A DNA stretch of 64,000 bases from Paenibacillus sp. FSL R5-0766 (GCF_037971845.1 NZ_CP150227.1:5022001-5086000), one strand, 5' to 3'. Counted from the first letter of the stretch, positions 39,046-48,425 are shown. Notes: generated from the sequence alone by a model not told the origin. Numbers and translations: made by a program.

Positions 39046-40386
39046 GTGAAAGATAAAATTGTCATGCCACTCTGGACATGCTGTCTGTTCATCGTTGTGA
39101 TGAATACCACCATGTTCAATGTTTCTTTGCCAGTCATTATCCATGATCTACAGATTACCTCGGACCTGGGGTCTTGGGTCATCTCAAGTTATTCGATTGG
39201 TTACGCCCTGTCGACGGTGATTTACAGTCGATTGTCAGACCGTATCTCGGTACGCAACCTGTTAACAGTCGGGCTTCTGATCCTGGGGTTATCTTCATTG
39301 CTGGGGTTGTTCGCGCATAACTTCGCGATCCTGTTGCTGACACGCATACTACAATCTGCGGGTGCAGGAGTTATGGCCGGGCTTGGTCTGGTCATTGCAA
39401 GTCGTTACATCCCGGTGGAACGGCGCGGAGCTGCCATCGCACTCATCTCATCAGGTAGCGCCATGGCTTTTGGACTTGGTCCCATTGTCGGCGGACTCAT
39501 TAGCGAGTACTGGGGCTGGAACGGACTTTTTGCCATAACCGTGCTAGTCCTGCTCGCCCTGCCTGTATTGCTCTACTTTCTCCCCCGTGAATCCGTCAAA
39601 ACAGATCAGCCGTTCGATGTGATTGGTGCCATATTAACCGTCATTAACGCCACTACACTTCTGGTCGCGATCACCCAGCAATCCTGGTTCTGGTTTGCCA
39701 TCGGCGTTATCTCGCTTGTTGCACACCTCCTATATATTCGGAAAGCGAGTCTTCCGTTTGTGAATCCACAAGTGTTCCGAACGCCAGGATACACCCGGTT
39801 AATCCTTATCGGATTCTGCGTGCTGGTGGTGAATCTGGGCAATCTGTTTTTGATGCCGCTTGTGCTTGCTGATCTATATGGTCGCTCTTCGCTCGCCATT
39901 GGTTTGCTGATTGCTCCTGGGGCAATCGTTGCAGCATTCTGCACCCGTTTCGTCGGGCGTTGGATCGACCGTTATGGGAATATGCGATTTATGATCATTG
40001 GACACACCCTGCTCGCAGCGGTACTTGCCCTATTCATGCTCGGACTGGATCAATCCGCCCTGATCATTACCAGTGGTTATCTCTTTTTCTCACCGGCACT
40101 GTCAGCCTCCATGGCTTCACTGAATAATGAAGCGTCACGTGTGCTGCCCAAAGCGCAAATCGGTTCCGGTATGGGCATGTTACAACTGATTCAGTTCTTC
40201 GGTGGTTCGGTGTCTGTAGCCGTGTGTGGGCTGCTGCTGCACAGCATTCCGGGAGTCTCAGTCGAGGAAGCTTATCATGTGGTGTATGCTTGTCTGTTGC
40301 TCATCTGCGTTGTTTCACTCGGGTTGACCGTCTGGCATAGCAGAGCTTCACGCTCAGGCATTAAACCTGTTACATTGGACAATTGA
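39046..40386 (+). CDS. MFS drug-efflux-type transporter (DHA2-like)
   Basis: The frame is open from 38905, but the extra N-terminus is hydrophilic and unlikely; GTG at 39046 has AGGAA nine bases upstream and leads straight into the first membrane helix, giving about 446 residues. Motif A-like segment YSRLSDRISVRNLL and motif C-like GSAMAFGLGPIVGG occur at the right places for a proton antiporter; at least twelve membrane helices are visible. The substrate is unknown, probably a toxic compound or metabolite. Single gene with a strong terminator. Confidence 0.85.
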   Translation: MKDKIVMPLWTCCLFIVVMNTTMFNVSLPVIIHDLQITSDLGSWVISSYSIGYALSTVIYSRLSDRISVRNLLTVGLLILGLSSLLGLFAHNFAILLLTRILQSAGAGVMAGLGLVIASRYIPVERRGAAIALISSGSAMAFGLGPIVGGLISEYWGWNGLFAITVLVLLALPVLLYFLPRESVKTDQPFDVIGAILTVINATTLLVAITQQSWFWFAIGVISLVAHLLYIRKASLPFVNPQVFRTPGYTRLILIGFCVLVVNLGNLFLMPLVLADLYGRSSLAIGLLIAPGAIVAAFCTRFVGRWIDRYGNMRFMIIGHTLLAAVLALFMLGLDQSALIITSGYLFFSPALSASMASLNNEASRVLPKAQIGSGMGMLQLIQFFGGSVSVAVCGLLLHSIPGVSVEEAYHVVYACLLLICVVSLGLTVWHSRASRSGIKPVTLDN

Positions 40387-40410
40387 TAATTGATGTTTAA
40401 AGTTCAGAAC

Positions 40411-40442
40411 AAAAAGGCTTGCGCCAAGCGCGAGCCTTTTTT
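40411..40442. terminator. Bidirectional terminator after the MFS gene
   Basis: AAAGGCT...GCGC pairs with GCGC...AGCCTTT around CAA; A tract on the left and T tract on the right. Confidence 0.9.
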
Positions 40443-40543
40443 AGTTTGGAACAGAAATGCCGTTTTTTAAAAGTAGATCACTCAATGAACTTGAACTTAC
40501 CGGCCGGTTACTTTCCTGAATTCATCCTACAGCAGCATGCCAA

Positions 40544-41200
40544 CTATTTACCGTCCAGTGCGAACTTCCAGGCCTCCATTATGCTAATTGGGGCTTTACT
40601 ACTGCTCTCGCCGTCACCTTCCTGCGTCCAAAGTGGTGGGTAATACGCAAATACTTGTCCTGTCTGGAGCTGAGACATATCCTCTTGCCAGCCTTTCCAG
40701 CGAAAGGTCTGATAGAACTGCTCCAGATCGCCATTCGCCAGCCAGTTGATGAAACCTGAATATGCCAGTTCTGTCGATTCCCATTCGAGTGTATCCGGTG
40801 CAAAATAATATATGTGTCCCGTACGGCCATACTTGCCTGTATCCAGTCCGAAGAAACCACCTGCCGCATCATATGCAACGACCATCATACCTTCCAGCAC
40901 ATCTACCCAAGGTTGCTCACTTACACCATTCCAACTGGTGAGACTCCCCGATGTACTGTCACCACCCGCACCAAGCAGCGTGATCCAGCCATGGTCCAGT
41001 ACAATCCCTTCTGTCTCATAAGCAACAGCCCCCAAATAGGATTTGGTGCTTATTTGCAGACGATAGAGGGTATCCTCTCCAGCCTCTTGTTTTGCTGGAA
41101 CATACACATATGTATTTTGCCCGCTATCCAGGAGTTCCTTGAGTTCTTCCCATGCGTGATTCTCCCGATCTACTAATTCAGCTATCGTTAATGTATTCAT
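40544..41200 (-). CDS. DUF2625 family protein
   Basis: 218 residues. Family pattern: HAWEELKELL near the N-terminus, SYLGAVAYETEGIVLDHGWITLLGAGG in the middle, AAGGFFGLD, IYYFAPDTLEWE and INWLANGDLEQFYQTFRW. No signal peptide or membrane segment, so cytoplasmic. The function of DUF2625 is not established; the fold resembles SMI1/KNR4-type immunity or housekeeping proteins (inference). It is divergent from the beta-helix lipoprotein gene. Confidence 0.85.
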   Translation of the reverse strand: MNTLTIAELVDRENHAWEELKELLDSGQNTYVYVPAKQEAGEDTLYRLQISTKSYLGAVAYETEGIVLDHGWITLLGAGGDSTSGSLTSWNGVSEQPWVDVLEGMMVVAYDAAGGFFGLDTGKYGRTGHIYYFAPDTLEWESTELAYSGFINWLANGDLEQFYQTFRWKGWQEDMSQLQTGQVFAYYPPLWTQEGDGESSSKAPISIMEAWKFALDGK

Positions 41201-41302
41201 GAGCAGTCTCCTCGCTGATTTTATAAGAGCATATCATGGGTTATTAACCCGTTCAAATCTGCTATAATCTATCTTCAAAGCTAAATTCAAGGGGGAAACG
41301 AT

Positions 41303-42790
41303 TTGATTCGCGTAGTTATACTTATGATTCCGATTCTGATGGTGCTTGTATCCGGTTGTCAGAATCATACATCTGCCATGAAGGAACCCGTTTCTGTTCA
41401 AAAGTCTGATCCCCAGGTCATCCATTACATATCACCCCAAGGAAACGACTCGAATAAAGGAACCATTCAATCTCCGTGGAAAACGTTGCAGCACGCAGCC
41501 GACCATGCTTCGCCAGGAAGCACGATTTATTTGCGTGAAGGTGTCTATCATCAGAAAGTCAAAATCACCCGGAGCGGTAATTCTTCCGCTAATCCAACCC
41601 TATTTTCAAGTTATCCTCAGGAGCAGGTTATCATTGATGGTAACGGTTTATCTGTCCGGGGCATTGAAGGGTTAATTGAAATTGAAAATGCCAGTTATAT
41701 CACGATTCAAAATCTCGAAATTCGTAATTTCACAACCACACTTGGGGGCCAAGTTCCAACCGGGATTTATGTCCACGGAGCAGGTGAGCATATTCAGCTG
41801 TTAGGCAACACCATACACGCGATCGCTAGTTACGCAACTCCTGAAGGTCCCGATTTACGGGGCAGGGATGCCCACGGTATTGCCATATATGGCACAGAGC
41901 ACCCTCAAGCTTTACGCGATATCATCATCAAGGATAATGAATTGTATGATCTTACACTTGGTTCAAGCGAGTCACTCGCAGTTAACGGTAATGTTGATAC
42001 CTTTGCCATCCAGGACAATATCATCCATGATTCCGACAATATTGGTATTGATCTGATCGGGTACGAGGGTACGTCCGAGGACGACACGTACGATCAGGCT
42101 CGGAACGGCATTGTACGAGGAAACGAAGTATACGATATTACGTCCAATAACAACCCCTCCTACGGTACAGACCTGCCCAATGATACCAACTCGGCGGGCG
42201 GCATCTATGTAGATGGCGGGAAAGATCATATCATCGACCAGAACCGGGTATATCGGAGCGACATCGGAATTGAGATTGCATCAGAGCATGCCGGACGTTC
42301 AACCAGCAACATTACCGTGCGTGATAACCTGATTTATTCCAACAGATTGACGGGGATTGCCATGGGAGGTTATGACGAGGAACGAGGAGCTACCGAGGAT
42401 AGCAAGATTATGTACAATACACTTGTGGGAAATGATACCCTGAATGCAGGCAATGGACAGTTATTCATGCAGTCACGGACAAAGAACAATACGTTCATGC
42501 GTAACATTCTCGTATCGGGCAGCTCGGAAGTACTGATATACAACGAATATACTAGCAATACCGGCAATGTGTTTGACCATAATGTCTATTACTCACCAGG
42601 TGAGCAGGAAGATGCCCTGTGGGTTTGGAAAAATAAAGCCTACTCCGGCATCGCCGCCTACATCAAGGGATCTGGCAATGATGCACACTCCATATATGTG
42701 AACCCGGCATTTATGGATGAACCGAGCGAAGATTTTCGTCCTCAGGCGAACTCTCCGGCTAAAGCGTATGGTCACCTTGCTCCGCGATAA
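41303..42790 (+). CDS. Right-handed beta-helix lipoprotein, putative polysaccharide lyase
   Basis: TTG start at 41303 with AAGGGGG upstream; lipoprotein signal with lipobox VSGC (Cys about residue 19). The mature protein begins with the DUF1565-like IHYISPQGNDSNKGTIQSPWKTLQHA and continues as repeated beta-helix coils (ITIQNLEIRNF, IIIKDNELYDL, ITVRDNLIYSN, KIMYNTLVGND). This layout is shared by PL9 pectate lyases and related enzymes; catalytic residues cannot be assigned here. It probably acts on plant cell-wall polysaccharide at the cell surface. It ends at a strong terminator. Confidence 0.88.
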   Translation: MIRVVILMIPILMVLVSGCQNHTSAMKEPVSVQKSDPQVIHYISPQGNDSNKGTIQSPWKTLQHAADHASPGSTIYLREGVYHQKVKITRSGNSSANPTLFSSYPQEQVIIDGNGLSVRGIEGLIEIENASYITIQNLEIRNFTTTLGGQVPTGIYVHGAGEHIQLLGNTIHAIASYATPEGPDLRGRDAHGIAIYGTEHPQALRDIIIKDNELYDLTLGSSESLAVNGNVDTFAIQDNIIHDSDNIGIDLIGYEGTSEDDTYDQARNGIVRGNEVYDITSNNNPSYGTDLPNDTNSAGGIYVDGGKDHIIDQNRVYRSDIGIEIASEHAGRSTSNITVRDNLIYSNRLTGIAMGGYDEERGATEDSKIMYNTLVGNDTLNAGNGQLFMQSRTKNNTFMRNILVSGSSEVLIYNEYTSNTGNVFDHNVYYSPGEQEDALWVWKNKAYSGIAAYIKGSGNDAHSIYVNPAFMDEPSEDFRPQANSPAKAYGHLAPR

Positions 42791-42840
42791 ATTAACCCTG
42801 AGTCTGCCATCTCAACTTAGTCAATCTTTTTCACGCAAAT

Positions 42841-42895
42841 AAAAGGAGCCTGTGCAAGTGGGATCATCTCCCTCATCATGCACAGGCTCCTTTTT
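42841..42895. terminator. Bidirectional terminator after the beta-helix lipoprotein
   Basis: AAAAGGAGCCTGTGCA pairs perfectly with TGCACAGGCTCCTTTT around a 22-base loop. Confidence 0.93.
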
Positions 42896-42920
42896 GCTTT
42901 CTTTTGATGCAATCCAATTC

Positions 42921-43190
42921 TTAACTTCTTACCATCTGAGCTGCATGTGTCACCCGGTTTCGTCCTCCGGTTTTGGAGGCATACAGGGCGTTGTCCGCTC
43001 TTTGGAACAAGGACTTTTCCGTATCTTCCTCTACTACAGTGGCCGCACCGATACTCACAGTAATGTTATATTCACCCCAGCTTTTGAAATGATCAATGTC
43101 CACAACGAGAAGGGAGAAATAACGTTGTTTCTCCTGGAACATCATCAAACTTTCAAGCATTTTTTCCTGGAAAAACCTTCGGTTCTTCAA
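42921..43190 (-). pseudogene. Broken GGDEF (diguanylate cyclase) gene with internal deletion
   Basis: The remaining 89 codons hold both ends of a GGDEF domain: LKNRRFFQEKM...FSLLVVDIDHFKSWG, then directly EYNITVSIGAATVVEEDTEKSLFQRADNALYASKTGGRNRV. The roughly 70-80 residues normally between them, including the catalytic GG(D/E)EF loop, are missing in frame, and a stop codon lies just upstream of LKNRRFF, so the N-terminus is gone too. It cannot make cyclic di-GMP. Confidence 0.85.
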
Positions 43191-43398
43191 TCTCCGAGGT
43201 AGTATTCACTTGAATCATTTTATCTGATTATTATATCGGAAAATGTTGGGGTATGAATTAAAAATGTTTAATAACTTCTCTCACCCACCAAAAAATCATG
43301 AACCCTTACTCTGAATACGCGCTTTACAATCTGACCATCGTCAGGTAAAATCAGTTCAACATGTCGCGCGACAGAGATTAACATTACGGAGGAAAACC

Positions 43399-44613
43399 AT
43401 GAGTACTTCAACACATAGCTCTACACCTCAGCAACTCTGGGGAAGATCATTCCTATTTATCATGTTAGCCAACGCATTATTGTTTATGGCATTTGAAATG
43501 TTGCTTCCCACCTTGCCTTTGTTTGTCTCAAGTCTTGGTGGCGATGCCTCCCAAATTGGGCTTGTTACCGGCGTATTTATGTTTTCTGCCATCTTGATTC
43601 GACCCTTCACTTCTGTTTTAGCAGCTCAAATAGATAAAAAATATCTATTGATTATCGGCATCACTATCTGTGCATTAATGACAGGCGCATACTACCTATC
43701 GTCAGGTATTTGGATGATTCTTGTATTTCGAGTGATCCACGGATTCGGATTTGGTTTGGCAACGACATATTTTGCAACGATTGCCACTGAAAACATACCA
43801 AGAGATCGCCGGGGAGAAGGTATGGGGTATTTCGGCGTAGGGGAGACGGTCGCTATATCCATCGGTCCATTGATTGGAACAAGCCTGTTGTTCAGGTACG
43901 ACTACCAGAGCCTGTTTATGGGAGGTATGTGCATTTTGCTGTTAGCTCTCCTAATGACAGTGTTTGTATCCAGAAAGCCGAAAACAGAAGGTAGTAGCGA
44001 GTCTATGCAAACTCATGTCCCTTCGGTGAAACTGATTGAAAAGAAGGTACTCTTCCCTTCCCTTCTCATTATGCTCGTTGGCATTGCAGCGGGTTCAATC
44101 ATGTCCTTTGTGGCTTTATTCGCCGCCGAAAGAGGGTTCGAGAATATAGCCTGGTTTTTCTTCATCGTCGCCATCGCCAGCTTCGCCGTTCGACTGTTCT
44201 CGGGGAAAATGTTTGATCGATGGGGACCAGGTTCCGTGTTGTTACCTTCTGCCGTGTTTGCAATCGCGGGCCTACTGGTTCTGATTATCGCCCAGAGTGA
44301 TGTGCAATTCCTGATCGCCGGTGCGTTATACGGCTTTGGTTTTGGTGCCATATTCCCGGCGATTCAGACCTGGTGTGTGAATCTTGTAGAAGAACATGAG
44401 CACGAAAGTGCGATGGCTTCCTTCTTTAACTTCTTTGACCTCGGAATTGGCGGTGGTTCGTTGATCCTGGGCGTGGTGGCTTCTGCATTTTCCTATACGG
44501 TGGTGTATGCTATCTCTATAGGCATTTTTGTGGTATATATCTTGTTATATTTGGTATACTCCCAAAAACAGCAGAGGTATACAGCTCGCCAACTGGAGGT
44601 AGACATTGAGTAA
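43399..44613 (+). CDS. MFS transporter, 12-helix efflux type
   Basis: 404 residues, ATG at 43399 after GGAGGA. Twelve membrane helices; N-half FMFSAILIRPFTSVLAAQIDKKYLL matches motif A, and VGETVAISIGPLIGT matches motif C of drug/proton antiporters. The next gene, a TetR regulator, overlaps the end by eight bases, so transporter and regulator form one operon and the transported compound is probably the inducer. The substrate is unknown. Confidence 0.9.
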   Translation: MSTSTHSSTPQQLWGRSFLFIMLANALLFMAFEMLLPTLPLFVSSLGGDASQIGLVTGVFMFSAILIRPFTSVLAAQIDKKYLLIIGITICALMTGAYYLSSGIWMILVFRVIHGFGFGLATTYFATIATENIPRDRRGEGMGYFGVGETVAISIGPLIGTSLLFRYDYQSLFMGGMCILLLALLMTVFVSRKPKTEGSSESMQTHVPSVKLIEKKVLFPSLLIMLVGIAAGSIMSFVALFAAERGFENIAWFFFIVAIASFAVRLFSGKMFDRWGPGSVLLPSAVFAIAGLLVLIIAQSDVQFLIAGALYGFGFGAIFPAIQTWCVNLVEEHEHESAMASFFNFFDLGIGGGSLILGVVASAFSYTVVYAISIGIFVVYILLYLVYSQKQQRYTARQLEVDIE

Positions 44614-45169
44614 AAAACGAATCAAGGAAATTGCCATTCAACATTTTAACCGTCTGGGTTACGAGGGAACCAAGATGGCGCAGATTGCCGAAGAGGCAGG
44701 CATTCGCAAGCAATCCCTGGCTTATCACTATTCATCCAAAAAAGCGTTATTGCTGGAGTTATATGAGGAAGTTGTGCAGGAGGAACAACAGTTTGTACGC
44801 CAATTTTTCAGTGAGTCTGTTACCCAAACGCTGGATCAGCAGCTATATGCCTTTTTGCATGAACACAAAAATCGCTTTCTGACTCACCCAAACGTTGCTT
44901 TTATGTATATCCTGTCCTTTATCACACCGCTGGAGGTGCATGATTTTGTGCTGGCCCAGTATCGAACGTACCTCGGGACACTGAAGGAAGAGCTGGCAGC
45001 GGTATTTACCAGACATTCCGATATACGCCTGAGTCCGGAAGAAGCCACCGTAGCTTTTGTCACCGTGATGGATGGATTGGATGTACAGCTCGTGTATGAG
45101 ACACGGCAATCCTATGAACAAGCTTTGGCAATCACCTGGAATGTCTTTTGGTCAGGCATCCAGCGTTAA
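44606..45169 (+). CDS. TetR-family transcriptional regulator
   Basis: TTG start at 44606 with GGAGGT six bases upstream, inside the MFS gene's end. N-terminal helix-turn-helix about residues 5-50 (IAIQHFNRLGYEGTKMAQIAEEAGIRKQSLAYHY, shown here in outline) is typical of TetR; the C-terminal part (about 60-187) is a helical ligand pocket. It probably represses the MFS operon until the substrate is present. Confidence 0.92.
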   Translation: MSKKRIKEIAIQHFNRLGYEGTKMAQIAEEAGIRKQSLAYHYSSKKALLLELYEEVVQEEQQFVRQFFSESVTQTLDQQLYAFLHEHKNRFLTHPNVAFMYILSFITPLEVHDFVLAQYRTYLGTLKEELAAVFTRHSDIRLSPEEATVAFVTVMDGLDVQLVYETRQSYEQALAITWNVFWSGIQR

Positions 45170-45197
45170 CGGATCAATTACGATCAGACTACACCAA

Positions 45198-45256
45198 TAA
45201 GAGGGGCGTCCCACCAGCCATGTTGATGACTTTTGGGATAACCCCTCTATTTCTTT
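45198..45256. terminator. Terminator between tetR-like and DUF1593 genes
   Basis: AGAGGGG..TCCCA pairs with TGGGA..CCCCTCT and is followed on the plus strand by a T-rich stretch; the right end reaches the stop codon of the convergent gene. Confidence 0.75.
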
Positions 45257-46889
45257 ATTTCACGGTTAGGATCACACGTTGATAATGCTTCAACTGATGC
45301 TCTCCATCATCCTGTACTTCGGCAACGATATGAAGGGTATCACCGGATTTGGCATCGTCAGGAACGGTAAATGTCACCGCTTCGGTGTCACTGCCCTGTA
45401 ATTTTATCGTATCCACCTGCTCATCCTTGGCAAGTTCACGATGCATTCCAAGCTGCAGGTCACCCGCCATTTCAGGCTGAACTTTGTTCGGTGTTACTTT
45501 GGAATCTTCATAAGTGTCCGCTTCGAAATATCTCCACCACGTATACGTCAGTTGATCTCCATCCGGGTCTTTACCCTCCGCGTGAAGAGTCACTTCCTCC
45601 CCGGGACTAACACTTAGATCCAACCCTTCCTTAATCGTTAAAGAGGGGTTATGGTTGGCACCTTCGTAAGTGTCTGCAACTGCCCAGTCTGCACGTGCTG
45701 CAAAATCATCCTGAATATCGTCAAACCATCTCATCAGAGAGTATTCGGCTTCATATCGTTTGGTGTACGGATCGTAATCAAGCACATTGTTTCTAAATAA
45801 CTTGTCGTTCACAACGCCAAAGCGTCCACCCCAACCGCCGTAGGAAGGGTCTTCCATACTGCGCAGCCCATTATCGATCAGATAAAAGAAGGAAGGAGAG
45901 TCACCTTCAGATATAAAATCGTACTTGTCATATTGCGGATTGTTCTGGAGATATTCAGCACTTCCCCGCTGTTCTTCAGCCAGTTCGCCTTCGATCATTT
46001 TACCATCACCCATCGATGCATACATATCCATCAGCTTGCCATGTCCGTTTAGGATATTCTTGACCATCCAGTCTCCATGAAGCTTACTGTTCACTTCTTC
46101 GGCATGCATCTTCCATGCATAGGCAAAATGCCAGAAGTTTGATTGGTCGTTGAGAATACGGATATCCGGCCAATTCTTCGCAATGTATTCGTTGTAACTG
46201 TCATCCTGATCCAGAATGATATACAGGACCAGTTTGTCACTGACTTTTTTGCGGATCGTCTCCCACTCAGCCGTGTCTTTGTACTGTTCCTCAATCGATT
46301 TCAGCGCTCTGGCTGTGGTATTGGTGCCACCCCATGTCTGAACAATCAGATCTCGGGAATCATCGTCGAGGAAAAGAGTTTCAAGGAATTCGGAACCTTC
46401 GGTTTCCTTCTCCATCTCCCCTTTATCGGAAATATTACCGATCTTGGTCATCGCTCGAAGCTGTTCCGGCTCCGGGTACCCATCCGCATGTTTGGACAAA
46501 TTTGGGTAAATCTCACCATAGGCATCGATCATGTCGTACACCCACTGTGTGCCTGTCCAGCGGAATGGCTTGATTCCTGCTTCCTCGTCTCCAGCATAAT
46601 GATACACTGAGCTAGTCAGTACAATTCCGGCAAGGTCCATTTCATTCGAATACAAGAGGAAACGAATGACAGAGTTCATATCATCCACTTCACCGTCGGT
46701 TGTAATCACTGTTCTGCCTTTGGCAGCTTGGTTGTTTGCAGGTTCCTGGGTTTCATTCTCTGTCTGTTCTGTCGCCTGATTTGGTGTGTCACTCGCGGTT
46801 TGTGGCGCTTTGGATGCACACCCACTAATCACCAGGATGATACTGAGACAACCTGCGGCAAAACCGTTTAACCATTTTCTCTTGTTCAT
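45255..46889 (-). CDS. DUF1593 nucleoside-hydrolase-like lipoprotein
   Basis: 544 residues; AAAGGGGAG before the ATG; lipobox ISGC (Cys about 24). The DUF1593 domain (about 60-430) begins with GRTVITTDGEVDDMNSVIRF, an acidic motif like the calcium-binding site of nucleoside hydrolases, and continues IVQTWGGTNTTARAL and FYLIDNGLRSMEDPSYGGWGGRFG. The C-terminus is an Ig-like DUF1593-associated domain (DPDGDQLTYTWWRYFEADTY). The family occurs with plant-polysaccharide genes; its substrate is not settled. Expression appears controlled by CcpA (cre 47066-47079) and by a LicT/BglG-type RNA antiterminator leader (46945-47029). Confidence 0.9.
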   Translation of the reverse strand: MNKRKWLNGFAAGCLSIILVISGCASKAPQTASDTPNQATEQTENETQEPANNQAAKGRTVITTDGEVDDMNSVIRFLLYSNEMDLAGIVLTSSVYHYAGDEEAGIKPFRWTGTQWVYDMIDAYGEIYPNLSKHADGYPEPEQLRAMTKIGNISDKGEMEKETEGSEFLETLFLDDDSRDLIVQTWGGTNTTARALKSIEEQYKDTAEWETIRKKVSDKLVLYIILDQDDSYNEYIAKNWPDIRILNDQSNFWHFAYAWKMHAEEVNSKLHGDWMVKNILNGHGKLMDMYASMGDGKMIEGELAEEQRGSAEYLQNNPQYDKYDFISEGDSPSFFYLIDNGLRSMEDPSYGGWGGRFGVVNDKLFRNNVLDYDPYTKRYEAEYSLMRWFDDIQDDFAARADWAVADTYEGANHNPSLTIKEGLDLSVSPGEEVTLHAEGKDPDGDQLTYTWWRYFEADTYEDSKVTPNKVQPEMAGDLQLGMHRELAKDEQVDTIKLQGSDTEAVTFTVPDDAKSGDTLHIVAEVQDDGEHQLKHYQRVILTVK

Positions 46890-46944
46890 AATGCTCCCCT
46901 TTCTTCTGTACAGCGTGATGTTAGTGTTGGGATGGGATCAATGC

Positions 46945-47003
46945 AAAAAAACCCAAACAACATTATGAATGGAACAAAGTCCACGCATAGTGATGTTCAG
47001 GTT
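46945..47003 (-). terminator. Conditional terminator in the DUF1593 leader
   Basis: In the minus-strand RNA AACCTGAACA (47003-46994) pairs along ten positions, two of them G-U, with TGTTTGGGTT (46959-46950), followed by a T run. Its 5' arm overlaps the end of the RAT hairpin, so the two structures exclude each other. Confidence 0.8.
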
Positions 47004-47029
47004 TTGCCTGCCCGAAGCAGTAACAATCC
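46999..47029 (-). promoter_or_regulatory. RAT-type ribonucleic antiterminator (LicT/BglG family site)
   Basis: The minus strand reads GGATTGTTACTG, then CTTCGG, then GCAGGCAAAACCT. This is the BglG/LicT target hairpin with near-perfect agreement to the classical bgl/lic sites. It begins a few bases after the predicted transcription start and overlaps the following terminator, as in known antitermination leaders. Confidence 0.88.
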
Positions 47030-47042
47030 TTATTTGAGTGAA

Positions 47043-47071
47043 AGTATATCATGTCCACTCATGAATGTAAA
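47043..47071 (-). promoter_or_regulatory. SigA promoter of the DUF1593 gene
   Basis: TTTACA (47066-47071), 17-bp spacer, TATACT (47043-47048) on the minus strand; the start would fall about 47036, just before the RAT. Confidence 0.8.
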
Positions 47072-47079
47072 CGCATTCA
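47066..47079. promoter_or_regulatory. cre site (CcpA operator) over the DUF1593 promoter
   Basis: TGTAAACGCATTCA fits the cre pattern TGWAARCGYTWNCW with one mismatch and covers the -35 box, so CcpA bound here would repress. Confidence 0.75.
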
Positions 47080-47182
47080 AATGTTTTTTGAATTTATCTT
47101 TGATATAGTATAATGCTTATAGCCAATAATCAAACGAATCGGCCTGTTATTATATCAATGTTATTAGGAGGACTCAGACATC

Positions 47183-47833
47183 ATGCAACAACTGGATGCG
47201 GCCTTGAGCCGTTTGGTGGAACAGCAGGATTTATATAATGAAGCTTATGGACTTTTCCAAAATCATGATCTGCGTCCCCGCGAACAACATCACCAGCCGG
47301 AAGTGGATACTCGAATACCTCTTTCTCCAGAACTTCAGTATCTGTACAGTCATTATGAAATGATGGATGCGGATGCGGAAGGTACACTCAAAATGAAAAA
47401 TGCCGCCGTCGAAATCGGTGATGCAGCGCTGATCTCCTTTGTCGCACCTGAACATCTGCTTCGTCAGCAACTGGGATTCCGCTGGATTGGCATGAATGAA
47501 CCTTATGAGGAGTCCTCCACCTGGCCAAAAAATCACGTTGTCATCGCAAACTTTAACGATGATCCGTTAATTGTAGATGTAGAAGCACCAAACTCTCCCG
47601 TATATGCCGCTTTTACAGGTGGAGAACCAAACCGTGTTGCTGATTCGTTGTCAGACTTTTTCAGTGCACTAGCCATCCTGATTGAAGCGGCGCGCACCTA
47701 TGCCGGAGAAGTAAAAGATGAAGAAACCTATGAAACCAAGCCCGAGTATCTGGAGCAAGTGGAACCTTTATTGCAAGATCTGTTGGGAGAAGAGTATACC
47801 GCTCATCTTTTCGAGTATCTGTCCTTTTGTTAA
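47183..47833 (+). CDS. SUKH (SMI1/KNR4)-like protein
   Basis: 216 residues; AGGAGG precedes the ATG. An N-terminal helical part is followed by FVAPEHLLRQQLGFRWIGMN and a strand-rich region PLIVDVEAPNSPVYAAFTGG, then SLSDFFSALAIL, a pattern recalling SUKH-superfamily domains. Many SUKH proteins are immunity proteins against contact-dependent toxins, others are housekeeping; no toxin gene is adjacent. It probably forms an operon with the DUF1697 gene 34 bp downstream. Family assignment is tentative. Confidence 0.7.
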   Translation: MQQLDAALSRLVEQQDLYNEAYGLFQNHDLRPREQHHQPEVDTRIPLSPELQYLYSHYEMMDADAEGTLKMKNAAVEIGDAALISFVAPEHLLRQQLGFRWIGMNEPYEESSTWPKNHVVIANFNDDPLIVDVEAPNSPVYAAFTGGEPNRVADSLSDFFSALAILIEAARTYAGEVKDEETYETKPEYLEQVEPLLQDLLGEEYTAHLFEYLSFC

Positions 47834-47867
47834 AACGGTGAATTGAAGGAATTGGAGGGGCATCCCT

Positions 47868-48425
47868 ATGAACTATGTAGCCTTGTTGCGGGGCATTAAT
47901 GTAGGCGGGAACAATAAAATCAATATGAAGCAGCTGAAAGAAACATTTGAACAAGCAGGCATGCTGGATGTCGTTACCTATATCAACTCTGGCAATATTA
48001 TTTTTGCCGATCATCAGGAACGTGCCAATGCGAATGTGGAGATATCCCATGTGTTAGAACAGGCCATCGCCGCCGATTTTGGCTTACAGATCAGGGTAAT
48101 GGTGCGGAATATGGATGAAATTCAATCCGTTATTCAGGCGCTGCCAGAAGAATGGGTTAATGATGACACAGCCAAAAGTGATGTGATGTTCCTTTGGGAT
48201 GAGATCAATGAGCCCTCCGTGCTGGACCAGCTGCCCATCAAACCGGGAATCGGCACACTAATCTATGTTCCCGGAGCGATTTTATATTCAGTCAGCAGAG
48301 AAGATGCGTCCAAAAGTGGCATGAACAAGCTTGTGGGTTCCAAAGTCTATGCTTATATGACGGTTAGAAATGTAAATACCACACGTAAGATCTATGCCCT
48401 GATGCAAGCAGCAACAGAGAAATAA
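47868..48425 (+). CDS. DUF1697 family protein
   Basis: 185 residues beginning MNYVALLRGINVGGNNKI, the family signature, with VVTYINSGNIIF following. TTGGAGGGG precedes the ATG. Cytoplasmic, function not established. Probably co-transcribed with the upstream SUKH-like gene and ended by a strong hairpin. Confidence 0.92.
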   Translation: MNYVALLRGINVGGNNKINMKQLKETFEQAGMLDVVTYINSGNIIFADHQERANANVEISHVLEQAIAADFGLQIRVMVRNMDEIQSVIQALPEEWVNDDTAKSDVMFLWDEINEPSVLDQLPIKPGIGTLIYVPGAILYSVSREDASKSGMNKLVGSKVYAYMTVRNVNTTRKIYALMQAATEK

